A DNA stretch of 64,000 nucleotides from Aquibacillus saliphilus (GTDB lineage Bacteria > Bacillota > Bacilli > Bacillales > Amphibacillaceae). Under the pieces are notes generated by a model, which did not search any database, had not been told where the DNA came from, and saw only the letters and a program-made list of their open reading frames with translations. The stretch spans positions 1 to 64,000 of the forward strand of contig NZ_JAIZAP010000018.1 of the NCBI RefSeq assembly GCF_020404745.1, written 5' to 3'. A program made the translations under genes and the position numbers. Positions 17,391 to 25,821 of this stretch are shown in pieces (position 1 is the first letter of the stretch; every line of letters starts with the position of its first letter).

Positions 17391-17414
17391 CAAGGAATGT
17401 AATTACATTCCTTG
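17391..17414. repeat. Perfect 24-bp palindrome
   Basis: CAAGGAATGTAATTACATTCCTTG reads the same on both strands. It lies 80 bp after the YitT-type gene and ~95 bp before the TRIC-type gene. As RNA it would form a 10-bp stem with a 4-nt loop; only TTTAGG follows, so it is a weak terminator or a protein site. Confidence 0.7.
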
Positions 17415-17508
17415 TTTAGGTTTGAATCTGGTTATCAGTATAAATATAGACCAAGAATCAGAAGGAGCTAACAAAATGCTTTTTAGTTAGGTCAAGTAGG
17501 AGGCTATC

Positions 17509-18147
17509 ATGACTTTAATCCAAACATTTGTATATATTGGCACGATTGCTTTCGGCGTTTCCGGAGCATTGCTTGGAATCCGCAAACAATTAGATATATT
17601 TGGCGTGCTTTTTTTATGTTTTACAACATCACTTGGTGGGGGAGTGATCCGAGATATCATGATTGGTAATATCCCTCCTCAAAATTTGATTGATCCTCAG
17701 TATTTTTTAGTTAGTTTAGCGGCAGGCATAATAACCTTATTGTTTTATGATAAAATCGCACAGTTGAACCACAGCATGCTATTTTTTGATGCAATTGGTT
17801 TAGGTGTATTTACTGCAGTAGGTGCTCAAGCAGCACTTAACCTAGACTTCAATCAACCTTTTCTTGTTGTTGCTATGGGGCTTGTTACTGGAATAGGAGG
17901 CGGAGTCATGCGGGATGTATTTGCAAAAGAGATCCCTTTTGTCTTTCGTAAAGAAATTTACGGAATAGCTTCCATTGCTGGTTCAATAAGTTTAATTTTA
18001 ACATATAATGTCATACCAACAGTATTATCGCTATATCTCTGTTTACTTATAACCTTTATCGTCCGAGTTTTGTCGGTGAAATTTCAGTTGAATGTACCGG
18101 TTGTTAGAAAAAGTATTGGTAATTCTGAACAGAAATTAGAGTCTTAA
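17509..18147 (+). CDS. Trimeric intracellular cation (TRIC) channel family protein
   Basis: 212 aa with seven predicted membrane segments in two TRIC/UPF0126 repeats. Each repeat carries the glycine-rich GGGVIRDIMIGNIPP (residues ~45-59) and GGGVMRDVFAKEIPFVF (~131-147) motif. Prokaryotic members form K+-permeable homotrimers; the B. subtilis homologue is YvgT. AGGAGG lies 6 nt before the ATG. Monocistronic. Confidence 0.88.
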   Translation: MTLIQTFVYIGTIAFGVSGALLGIRKQLDIFGVLFLCFTTSLGGGVIRDIMIGNIPPQNLIDPQYFLVSLAAGIITLLFYDKIAQLNHSMLFFDAIGLGVFTAVGAQAALNLDFNQPFLVVAMGLVTGIGGGVMRDVFAKEIPFVFRKEIYGIASIAGSISLILTYNVIPTVLSLYLCLLITFIVRVLSVKFQLNVPVVRKSIGNSEQKLES

Positions 18148-18248
18148 AAAAATTACAAATTATGGTAAGATGAGAATAGATAAATGATGAAAACTTAATG
18201 ATTATCATTAACCTCTATACGATAGAGGTGTATAGGGGTGTACAATCA

Positions 18249-18833
18249 ATGGGGAATTTGTTTCCAAAACTGTATGATATCGCAATGAAACCACTAGAGC
18301 GGACTAAACTAAAAAAAGTTAGGAAGTTATTGATTAATAATGCCTCGGGTAGAGTGTTAGAAATAGGATCCGGAACAGGGGTTAATTTCCCCTATTATAC
18401 TAACGCGCTTCGAGTAGATGCAATTGAACCTAACCCTTCAATGCGAAACCGCTCACTTAATAAAGAGTCATCTACAGTAATACAAACCTATTTAATCGGT
18501 GCGGAAAAGTTACCGTTCGCTGATAATACCTTTGATTCAGTTGTTGGTACATTGGTTTTTTGTACGATACCAGAACCAAACAGCGCACTAAAAGAAATTC
18601 AGCGGGTGAGTAAACCTGGTACAAAGATCTTATTGCTTGAACATGTTAAAGTTAATAATAAATTTTTAAGTAAAATGCAGGACATTTTGACTCCCATCTG
18701 GAAAAAAGTTTGTGATGGCTGTCATCTAAATCGCAACACGCTAGACTTAGTTGAAAAATCAGGGCTTTCAATTTCTAAAAAGAGTTCATTTTACGGTGGG
18801 ATATTTATAACAATTGAATGTATAAATGAATGA
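18249..18833 (+). CDS. Class I SAM-dependent methyltransferase
   Basis: 194 aa methyltransferase of the UbiE/Methyltransf_11 type: motif I VLEIGSGTGVNFPYY, motif II VDAIEPNPSM, then NTFDSVVGTLVFCTIPEP and VSKPGTKILLLEHV. The tail CDGCHLNRNTLDLVEKSG resembles Bacillus proteins of phospholipid or quinone methylation type, but the substrate is not certain. AGGGGTG is placed 9 nt before the ATG at 18249; the longer frame from 18198 has no ribosome site. Confidence 0.82.
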   Translation: MGNLFPKLYDIAMKPLERTKLKKVRKLLINNASGRVLEIGSGTGVNFPYYTNALRVDAIEPNPSMRNRSLNKESSTVIQTYLIGAEKLPFADNTFDSVVGTLVFCTIPEPNSALKEIQRVSKPGTKILLLEHVKVNNKFLSKMQDILTPIWKKVCDGCHLNRNTLDLVEKSGLSISKKSSFYGGIFITIECINE

Positions 18834-18860
18834 TTTTAATTAAATTAAGATCTACAAAAT

Positions 18861-18916
18861 AAAAACAAACCTTTTCACTTACTTTTGTGATCTGAGAGGG
18901 TTTGTTTTTTATTTTT
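18861..18916 (+). terminator. Terminator after the methyltransferase
   Basis: Long stem AAAAACAAACC/GGTTTGTTTTT with an inner TTTTCAC..GTGAT pairing and a T-rich tail. Confidence 0.8.
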
Positions 18917-19519
18917 GTCGTTAGTTTTCTTTGTGGGGCTTTATACTGACAAGTTGAGCTCACTTTTTTAATAATGATGGATTATACGTACACATCCAAA
19001 TAAATTACATTTCTACAATTTATTTCCAAACTAGTAGTTACAAGAAGAACATAATGTTCTGTTTTTAGAAATGAGCTATATAAGTGTTGAATATTCTAAC
19101 TAGATAACTAATAAAATGAAAATATGCTAATTGATATTTCTCTGAATTTTTTAAAATTTTATTGACGCAATTTCAATAAGGTGATAGTGTAATATTTAAG
19201 ATAATAGTTCTGTTAATTTTTGAAAAAAATTTTTAAAAACTCACATGTACGCACCTATTAGTCTCTTCACATACACCACTCTACAATAGATAACCTATTT
19301 TCAATCAGATGTAATCTAAAAAACAATAGATATTTAAACTAGACTTCTTTTTATAAACTACTTTTGTTATGTAAGCGTTTACTAATAATTTATTTAACCT
19401 ATTAATCCAATATATTAGGTTTTATTTTCAATAAATAAAGGAGGTGAGCAAGCAGGCAAAAAAAGATGATAGGTTATATTTTGTTTTTTGTTAAGAGCAA
19501 ATAAACAGGGGGTATAAAT
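18917..19519 (+). promoter_or_regulatory. Long leader of binding-protein gene 1
   Basis: No gene seen. In order: a palindrome AGAACATAATGTTCT (19046-19060), a -35-like TTGACG at 19162 inside the inverted repeat ATTGA-N7-TCAAT, a TGTACGCA motif (~19246), a CcpA/LacI-like TGTAAGCGTTTACT (19370-19383), an AACCTA..TAGGTT hairpin (19396-19421), and a perfect Shine-Dalgarno AAAGGAGGTGA (19437-19447) 73 nt before the start codon. The nearer AGGGGGT at ~19508 is the site that decides the start. The same ordered modules occur before gene 2 (21360-21707). Confidence 0.65.
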
Positions 19520-20878
19520 ATGAATAAGAAATGGCTGATAGCTGTAGTATTTGGATTCATGGCACTAGTTTTAATAGCATGTGCTGGAAGTGATGATAGT
19601 GAAACTAGTTCTGAGGGCGGTGATGACACGGGTGCAGATGCTTCATCTGTTGTTGGAGATGACATTGAAGGTGCCACAGAATTATCATATTGGACATTTG
19701 TAGAGCTTCATATGGAATTCGTTGAAGAGGCGGCAGTTCGATGGAATGAAGAATTTCCAGACAAAGCTATCAAATTAGTAGCTGAAACCTATCCATATGA
19801 TCAGATGCATAACAACTTACTATTGGCTTTACAGTCTGGAACAGGCGCACCAGATATATCTGATATTGAAATAAGTCGTTTTCCTAACTACTTACAAGGT
19901 GAGCCGCAAATGTTACCAATGAATGACCATGTTGAACCTGAAATTGATAATTTTATTAAGTCGCGTTTTGAAATCTATGGTAAAGACGGTAATTATTATG
20001 GAATGCCAACACACGTTGGGGCCTCTGTAATGTATTATAATACTGAAATTATGGATGCAGCGGGCGTGGATATCGATTCGATTGTGACTTGGGACGATTA
20101 CGTAGAAGCTGGTAAACAAGTTGTTGCTAATACAGATGCCATGATGACAACAGTTGCTACAGGGGATTACTTACCGATGTGGCAAATGATTAGCCAAAGG
20201 GACTCAGATTGGTTTGATGCAGATGGTAATTTAACTTTAAACAATCAAGCTAATATTGATACCCTTCAATTTTTACACGATATGATCTATGAATCTGAAA
20301 TTGCCGAGCTAACTCCGGGTGGAGAACCACATGCAGAAGAATTTTATGCTTACATGAATGATGGTGGATCTGCCTCAATTGCAATGCCAATGTGGTATAT
20401 GGGTCGATTCACAGATTACATGACAGATCTTGAAGGAAAAATGGTTGTCCGTCCATTACCTGCTTGGGAAGAAGGCGGTAACCGTTCAGCTGGTATGGGT
20501 GGTACAGGAACCGTAGTCACAAACCAAACTGAAGAACCTGAGCTTGCTAAAGAATTTTTAGCATATGCAAAGCTTTCTAAAGAAGCTAATATTAAACTAT
20601 GGGAAGTACTTGGCTTTGATCCTCCGCGTTGGGATGTTTGGGAAGATGAAGCAGTGCAACAAGATAACAAGTTTTATCAATTCTTTGGGGATGATATTTT
20701 TGATACACTTCTCTCCGTAAGAGACGAGATCAATGCAGTTAATATTACTGAGCATACTCCTGATGTGGCAACAGAAATTAATACAAATGTGTTTGACAGT
20801 GTTCTAAGGCAACAGTCTCAAACAGCTGAAGAAGCATTGAATCAAGCACAAGAAACGATTGAAGCAAATATGCAGTAA
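19520..20878 (+). CDS. Extracellular sugar-binding lipoprotein 1 (ABC transporter)
   Basis: Family 1 solute-binding protein, 452 aa. Signal peptide MNKKWLIAVVFGFMALVLIA followed by the lipobox cysteine C21, then an acidic/serine linker (residues 22-45). The mature part has the binding-protein core: WTFVELHMEFVEEAAVRWNEEFPD, IEISRFPNYLQGE, YYNTEIMDAAGVD and a proline/tryptophan-rich GFDPPRWDVWED. Overall flavour is AraN-like (arabino-oligosaccharide). That fits the GH51 enzymes downstream but is inference. No permease or ATPase genes are adjacent. It is a close paralogue of the protein at 21708-23048. Confidence 0.92.
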   Translation: MNKKWLIAVVFGFMALVLIACAGSDDSETSSEGGDDTGADASSVVGDDIEGATELSYWTFVELHMEFVEEAAVRWNEEFPDKAIKLVAETYPYDQMHNNLLLALQSGTGAPDISDIEISRFPNYLQGEPQMLPMNDHVEPEIDNFIKSRFEIYGKDGNYYGMPTHVGASVMYYNTEIMDAAGVDIDSIVTWDDYVEAGKQVVANTDAMMTTVATGDYLPMWQMISQRDSDWFDADGNLTLNNQANIDTLQFLHDMIYESEIAELTPGGEPHAEEFYAYMNDGGSASIAMPMWYMGRFTDYMTDLEGKMVVRPLPAWEEGGNRSAGMGGTGTVVTNQTEEPELAKEFLAYAKLSKEANIKLWEVLGFDPPRWDVWEDEAVQQDNKFYQFFGDDIFDTLLSVRDEINAVNITEHTPDVATEINTNVFDSVLRQQSQTAEEALNQAQETIEANMQ

Positions 20879-20902
20879 AGGAAGCTAATCAAATCATAGA
20901 GT

Positions 20903-20945
20903 AGTAGTGTGGACCAGTATATTGGTTTACACTACTGCTTTTTGA
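20903..20945 (+). terminator. Terminator after binding-protein gene 1
   Basis: Stem AGTAGTGTGGACC / GGTTTACACTACT (one G-U pair) followed by GCTTTTTG; 24 nt after the stop codon. Confidence 0.8.
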
Positions 20946-21359
20946 ATTCTTAAATGTAAAAACGTATAAATTCAATTTTAATAAGCTGATGTTTCATATG
21001 AAATTTAAAAGTATAAAATAGCTTATTAACCCTTCAAAGAGCGATGGTATTGTTCGCGAGTTCCGTTTAAGATACTTCAGACTGGAAATAACAGATTATT
21101 ATCACGTCAATTGAAATAGTGATGTGTTTTTTACTTAAAAGGAAGCTAACATGTTTATGATTAATGTTAAATAATCTTAAAATATACGTACACCTTTGAC
21201 TTAGAAGGTGTACGTATATTTTGTTAATGAAAATAATCTAATTGTCGAGTAATCAGCAATACTTTGCAAACACTGATTATCTAAGAGTTCCGATAGGTTT
21301 TCTATAGATTTTTTTGTATTTTATCATCAATAAAATACTGTTTTTCGTTTTATTTACTA
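20946..21359 (+). other. Upstream part of the spacer between the two binding-protein genes
   Basis: No gene seen. It contains a second occurrence of AAAGGAAGCTAA (first right after the stop of gene 1, again near 21138) and the 18-bp hairpin at 21179-21222. The rest is AT-rich sequence without recognisable signals. Confidence 0.5.
21179..21222. repeat. Perfect 18-bp hairpin carrying ACGTACA motifs
   Basis: AAAATATACGTACACCTT (21179-21196) pairs exactly with 21205-21222 around an 8-nt loop. The arms contain TACGTACA, the core of AraR-type operators in Bacillus, and a further ACGTACA lies at 18986-18992. It ends in TTTT-G-TT, so it may also terminate transcription. Confidence 0.65.
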
Positions 21360-21707
21360 TTGACGTAAATTCAATAAGATGATAGGTTGATACTAAATAA
21401 ACGTACTTTTTTCACCCGTATTTTATTAATAAATGAACAACTTGTACGCATCTGTTTAGATTTAAAGTTACTGATAAATTAGCTGCGTTAATTATTTGTT
21501 GTTATTTGTAAGCGATTACTATATTGTGGGACAAGCACTATTTAACCTTGGAGTTTATATTTCCTTTAGTTGTCTATTAAAGACAATTTAACCCCTTAAA
21601 TTTGTAAGCGCTTTAAATTTTTACTATCTTTAAGGAGGTGATAGGGTTAAACGTTGGATGTTTTTAAATTCATATAAAAATGAAGAATATATTATGGGGG
21701 CATTGTT
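21360..21707 (+). promoter_or_regulatory. Long leader of binding-protein gene 2
   Basis: Same module order as before gene 1: TTGACG at 21360 within ATTGA-N7-TCAAT, TTGTACGCA at 21442, TGTAAGCGATTACT (21507-21520), an extra TGTAAGCGCTTTAA (21603-21616), and a perfect Shine-Dalgarno AAGGAGGTGA (21632-21641) 67 nt before the start. TGGGGGC at ~21695 is the proximal site for the start codon. A 17-codon frame from 21658 overlaps the start codon and could be a leader peptide, but its spacing from the distal site (16 nt) is poor. Confidence 0.65.
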
Positions 21708-23048
21708 ATGAATAAGAAAATTTTAATAACAGCATTATTTGGATTAATGGCATTATTTTTAGTGGCTTGTGGTGGAGGAGACGAAAGTGAAACCGCCTCA
21801 GAAGCTGACGCATCAGAAGTAATTGGGGACGATGTAGAAAACGCAACGGAACTTACTTTTTGGAATTTCAATGAATTACATACTGAATTTTTTAAAGATG
21901 CTGTAACACGTTGGAATGAAGAAAATTCGGATAGGGCTATCAAATTAGTTGCAGAGACATATCCATTTGATCAAATGCATAATAACTTACTATTGGCTAT
22001 TCAATCTGGAACAGGTGGACCAGACTTAGCAGATATTGAAATTGGTCGTTTCCCTAACTATTTAGAGGGTGAACCACAATTGTTACCAATGAATGAATAT
22101 ATTGAACCAGAAATGGAAAACTTTATTCAATCACGCTTTGAAATTTACTCTAAAGATGGTAACTATTACGGTATGCCAACACACGTTGGTGCATCAGTAG
22201 TTTATTACAATACAGAAATTATGGATGAAGCAGGAGTTGATATTGATTCAATCGTGACATGGGATGATTATGTTGAGGCTGGAAAACAAGTGGTTGCAAA
22301 TACAGATGCTAAAATGACAACTGTCTCTACGGGGGATTACTTACCAACGTGGCAGCTTGTAAGTCAGAGGGATTCTGATTGGTTTGATGAAGAAGGAAAC
22401 CTAACAGTCAACAATCAAGCTAATATTGACACCCTTCAATTTTTATACGATATGGTATATGAATCTGAAATTGCTGAGCTAACCCCAGGTGGGGAGCCGC
22501 ACGCAGAAGAATTTTACTCATATATGAATGATGGTGGAGCAGCATCCGTCACAATGCCAATGTGGTATATGGGTCGATTCACAGATTACATGACAGACCT
22601 TGAAGGAAAAATGGTTGTACGTCCAATGCCTGCTTGGGAAGAAGGTGGTAACCGTTCAGCTGGTATGGGTGGAACAGGTACAGTTGTTACCAACCAAACC
22701 GAACACCCTGAACTTGCCAAAGACTTCCTTGCATTTGCTAAGCTTACTAAAGAATCTAATATTAAACTGTGGGAAGTCTTAGGATTTGACCCTCCACGTT
22801 GGGATGTATGGGAAAGTGAAGCAATGGCAGCAGATAATAAGTTTTATCAGTTCTTCGGTGATGATATCTTTGATACGTTACTAGATATCAGAGATGAAAT
22901 CAATGCAGTAAACATTACAGAGCATACTCCGGATGTTGGAACAGAGATGAATACAAACGTATTACCTGAAGTTCTTAGACAGCAAGATCTAACACCTGAA
23001 GAATCCTTAAACCGAGCTCAAGAAACAATAGAAGGAAATATGCAATAA
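21708..23048 (+). CDS. Extracellular sugar-binding lipoprotein 2 (ABC transporter)
   Basis: Family 1 solute-binding protein, 446 aa, lipobox LVAC with C21 after the signal MNKKILITALFGLMALFLVA. From about residue 40 it aligns with gene 1 without gaps and is mostly identical, including WEEGGNRSAGMGGTGTVVTN and GFDPPRWDVWE; the linker after C21 is shorter and differs. Residue changes such as ALQSGTGAP to AIQSGTGGP lie in regions that could tune ligand choice. Like gene 1 it lacks adjacent permeases, so both presumably use permeases encoded elsewhere. Likely arabinan-derived ligand, by context only. Confidence 0.92.
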   Translation: MNKKILITALFGLMALFLVACGGGDESETASEADASEVIGDDVENATELTFWNFNELHTEFFKDAVTRWNEENSDRAIKLVAETYPFDQMHNNLLLAIQSGTGGPDLADIEIGRFPNYLEGEPQLLPMNEYIEPEMENFIQSRFEIYSKDGNYYGMPTHVGASVVYYNTEIMDEAGVDIDSIVTWDDYVEAGKQVVANTDAKMTTVSTGDYLPTWQLVSQRDSDWFDEEGNLTVNNQANIDTLQFLYDMVYESEIAELTPGGEPHAEEFYSYMNDGGAASVTMPMWYMGRFTDYMTDLEGKMVVRPMPAWEEGGNRSAGMGGTGTVVTNQTEHPELAKDFLAFAKLTKESNIKLWEVLGFDPPRWDVWESEAMAADNKFYQFFGDDIFDTLLDIRDEINAVNITEHTPDVGTEMNTNVLPEVLRQQDLTPEESLNRAQETIEGNMQ

Positions 23049-23066
23049 GTGAGATTAGATTAAATT

Positions 23067-23095
23067 GCAAGGTACATTATGTACCTTGTAATTTT
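23067..23095 (+). terminator. Terminator after binding-protein gene 2
   Basis: Perfect 8-bp stem CAAGGTAC/GTACCTTG, 5-nt loop, then TAATTTTT. Confidence 0.75.
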
Positions 23096-23455
23096 TACTG
23101 TTGGTAAAGTTATGGGTAATCATGATAAATCATTTCAGCATATAGAAAAGAAACTATAAAAAGGATGAAGGATAATTAATACTTGTGAAGAAGATAATTA
23201 TAAGGCATTAATTATTTATACGTATAAGTTTTAAAATCCAACCTGGCCGTCTTTGATAAAAGTAAGTACATAAAACATGACGGAACTTTGTACGTTTAGG
23301 CTCAAGTACCCCAAATGTAGATAAGTAAGAGGGCGACGTTCAAGCTATGTTGGTGAAGATGGAAAATCTTTATGTTAAGAGGGAAAATGGGATACAAAGG
23401 TTCCTTTTAAAATGTTGGCGATTACACAATATAATTTTAGGAGGAGAACTGAAAA
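23096..23455 (+). other. Spacer before the arabinofuranosidase cluster
   Basis: No gene I can support. It includes TTATACGTATAA (~23217) and TTTGTACGTTTA (~23287), which resemble the TACGT-type motifs upstream of the binding proteins, and a short frame from 23347 that runs into the next start without a ribosome site. It should hold the promoter of the SDR-GH51 operon; the clearest -10-like element is TATAAT at ~23431. Confidence 0.4.
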
Positions 23456-24271
23456 ATGAAGAGTAAATCAATAGTAGTTGTTACAGGTGCAAGTAGAGGG
23501 ATTGGTAGAAATATAGCTTTATATTTTGCTGAAAGAGATTATTTGGTGATTGGAACTGGGAGAAATCAAGAAAAGTTAAATGACCTAGAAGAAGAACTGA
23601 AAAAATTATCACCAACAAGTACAACTAAGGTAATGGATGTGACCAAGCCTACTGACATTGAGAACCTTGTAAGTTATGTATTGAAGGAATATGGGCAGAT
23701 TGATGTTTGGATAAATAATGCTGGTGCATTTATGGCAATTGGTCCGACTTGGGAGGTCGAAAAAGAGGATTGGATCAACGATGTGCAAACAAATCTATTT
23801 GGAACGTTTCACAGTGTACAAGCGGTAATTCCAGTTATGTTGAAACAGAAGTTTGGTAGAATCATAAACTTAGCAGGTGGCGGTACAATTGGTGCGTTTA
23901 AGTATGGGAATGGTTACGGTACCTCGAAGACTGGTGTTGCTAGATTCACAGAAAATCTAGCTGCTGAACTCGAGCAAACGCCAATCAAGGTTTTTGCTTT
24001 AGACCCTGGGTTAAATGATACTGATATGACTCGTTATCAACGTGATTCTGATGTAGGCAATCAGTACTTAAGTGGGATCGAGTCATTATTTGAACAAAAC
24101 ATTGATGTGCCTCCAAATCAAGCACCCGAATGGGCTTTTCATCTTTCTTCAGGTGACCTAGATGCTTTTTCAGGAAGGATAGTAACCGTTTATGACGATA
24201 TCGAAGAATTAAAGAATCAAGTTAGAAAAGGTAATGATGTTGATTACTTAAGATTAAGACTGTGGAAATAA
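23456..24271 (+). CDS. Short-chain dehydrogenase/reductase
   Basis: NAD(P)-dependent oxidoreductase of the classical SDR family, 271 aa. Cofactor motif TGASRGIG (residues ~10-17), NNAG at ~90-93 and catalytic YGTSK. The residue 13 before the catalytic Tyr, normally Ser, is Gly (INLAGGGTIGAF), so the catalytic Ser is shifted or lost. The C-terminus has an extra ~30 residues (YDDIEELKNQVRKGNDVDYLRLRLWK). GGAGGAG before the ATG. It leads two GH51 arabinofuranosidase genes and probably shares their transcript; an L-arabinose- or polyol-related substrate is a guess. Confidence 0.85.
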   Translation: MKSKSIVVVTGASRGIGRNIALYFAERDYLVIGTGRNQEKLNDLEEELKKLSPTSTTKVMDVTKPTDIENLVSYVLKEYGQIDVWINNAGAFMAIGPTWEVEKEDWINDVQTNLFGTFHSVQAVIPVMLKQKFGRIINLAGGGTIGAFKYGNGYGTSKTGVARFTENLAAELEQTPIKVFALDPGLNDTDMTRYQRDSDVGNQYLSGIESLFEQNIDVPPNQAPEWAFHLSSGDLDAFSGRIVTVYDDIEELKNQVRKGNDVDYLRLRLWK

Positions 24272-24301
24272 TTTGATTTTATTTAGGAGAGGGGGAAAGG
24301 G

Positions 24302-25792
24302 ATGAAAACAACGGTTGATATTAATTCAAATAGAATCTTAGGAAACAGAAATGAAATGATTTATGGACATTTCATCGAACATTTCCATCGTCAAATATAT
24401 GGAGGTCTATATGATCCAGGTAACTCTCTGTCTGATGATGAGGGTTTTAGGACTGATGTAATAGAAGCACTAACTAATATAAACATACCAATAGTTCGTT
24501 GGCCTGGTGGTTGTTTTGTTTCTAACTATCCATGGAAAGATGGCGTTGGGAAATACCGAGTGCCGTTTTTTGATAAGGCGTGGCGTGTAGAAGAAAGCAA
24601 TCAGTTTGGTACTGATGAATTTGTTTCTTTTTCTAAAAAGATAGGTGCCGAACCTTATATTTGTACGAATGCAGGTACTGGTTCGTCAGAGGATATGAGT
24701 GACTGGGTCGAATACTGCAACCTAAAGGACCAAGGAAAATGGGCTAATTTACGCGCTGAAAACGGACATAGAGACCCGTTCCATGTCAAGTATTGGAGCA
24801 TCGGCAATGAAAACTATGGTGATTGGGAAATGGGCGCGAAAGATCTAAAAGAATGGGGCCGCTTTGTGCGCGAATCTGCAAAAATGATGAAACGTGTGGA
24901 CCCTTCGATTGAGCTTTTTGCAGCAAGTATATCTGATCTTGATTGGAATCTTAATCTTTTGAGAGAAGCGGGTAAATACTTAGATTGGATCTCCATTCAT
25001 GGATACTGGGATACGCTAAATGAATCGAATGAGTTATCGGACTATGAAACTTGTATGACATATACATTAGAAATTGAACCTCCGATTTTAAAGACAAAGC
25101 ATATTCTTGGTTCATTGGGCTACCTTGGAAAGATTCGTATTGCTTTTGATGAATGGAATTTAAGAGGATGGCATCATCCACATGTAAACTCTGCTACTGA
25201 AGATTATTTATCTCCACGAGATAAAAATGATTTAAATGCTAGTTATACAATGGCTGATGCAGTATTTACTGCCTGTTTCTTAAACCAGTGTTTGAAACAT
25301 TGCGATGTGGTAGGCATGGCTAATTTTTCACCAACCGTTAACACTAGAGGAGCTATTTTCACCCACCCAGATGGTATTGTATTGCGGTCTACCTATTTTG
25401 TATTTGAGCTATTCACAAAATATATGGGAGACCAAGTGATTGATTCATGGGTAAGTTATTCTGATTCATTTACTGTGGAAAAAGAAGGAAACGCCATCGA
25501 TATACCAAGTCTTGATATCGTTGCTACAAAACAGGAGAAAGATAGTCAAGTTAGTATTTCAATCGTTAACAGACATCCTGATCAGGCGAAAGAAGTCACT
25601 TTTAGGACGAATCAACTTTCTTCTTTTAATCAAGCCAAGTTGTATAGTGTTTTAGCTGACTCTAAGGATGCTTATAATGACGTTGAGCATCCGAATGAGG
25701 TTTCAATTGACGAAAAGCAGATTCCGATAAAGGATGATGGATTAACAATTAACGTTGCACCTCATTCAGTAAATGTACTTGTACTAAGGTAA
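24302..25792 (+). CDS. Alpha-L-arabinofuranosidase, GH51 (copy 1)
   Basis: Retaining glycosidase that releases terminal arabinofuranose from arabinan or arabinoxylan oligosaccharides. 496 aa, no signal peptide, so it acts inside the cell on imported oligosaccharides. The GH51 barrel shows YGHFIEHFHRQIYGG, RWPGGCFVSNYPWKDG, the acid/base Glu in WSIGNENYGDWEMG (~residue 172) and the nucleophile Glu in AFDEWNLRGW (~285). A C-terminal beta domain ends in VNVLVLR. It is more divergent from the Bacillus AbfA type than copy 2. GAGAGGGGGAAAGG before the ATG; 30 bp after the SDR gene. Confidence 0.92.
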   Translation: MKTTVDINSNRILGNRNEMIYGHFIEHFHRQIYGGLYDPGNSLSDDEGFRTDVIEALTNINIPIVRWPGGCFVSNYPWKDGVGKYRVPFFDKAWRVEESNQFGTDEFVSFSKKIGAEPYICTNAGTGSSEDMSDWVEYCNLKDQGKWANLRAENGHRDPFHVKYWSIGNENYGDWEMGAKDLKEWGRFVRESAKMMKRVDPSIELFAASISDLDWNLNLLREAGKYLDWISIHGYWDTLNESNELSDYETCMTYTLEIEPPILKTKHILGSLGYLGKIRIAFDEWNLRGWHHPHVNSATEDYLSPRDKNDLNASYTMADAVFTACFLNQCLKHCDVVGMANFSPTVNTRGAIFTHPDGIVLRSTYFVFELFTKYMGDQVIDSWVSYSDSFTVEKEGNAIDIPSLDIVATKQEKDSQVSISIVNRHPDQAKEVTFRTNQLSSFNQAKLYSVLADSKDAYNDVEHPNEVSIDEKQIPIKDDGLTINVAPHSVNVLVLR

Positions 25793-25821
25793 TAAACTAT
25801 AAAATACAGGAGTGATAGTAA

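Noticed and set aside
19046-19060. AGAACATAATGTTCT as a LexA (DinR) box
   Set aside because: The Bacillus LexA box needs GAAC-N4-GTTC; here the spacing is five bases, and no SOS gene follows.
21658-21711. A 17-codon leader peptide overlapping the second binding-protein start
   Set aside because: Its ATG is 16 nt from the distal Shine-Dalgarno, too far for good initiation, and no counterpart exists in the leader of gene 1; kept only as a note.
23347-23463. A ~38-codon frame running into the SDR start
   Set aside because: No ribosome site, no conserved look, and it ends just inside the SDR gene; judged chance.
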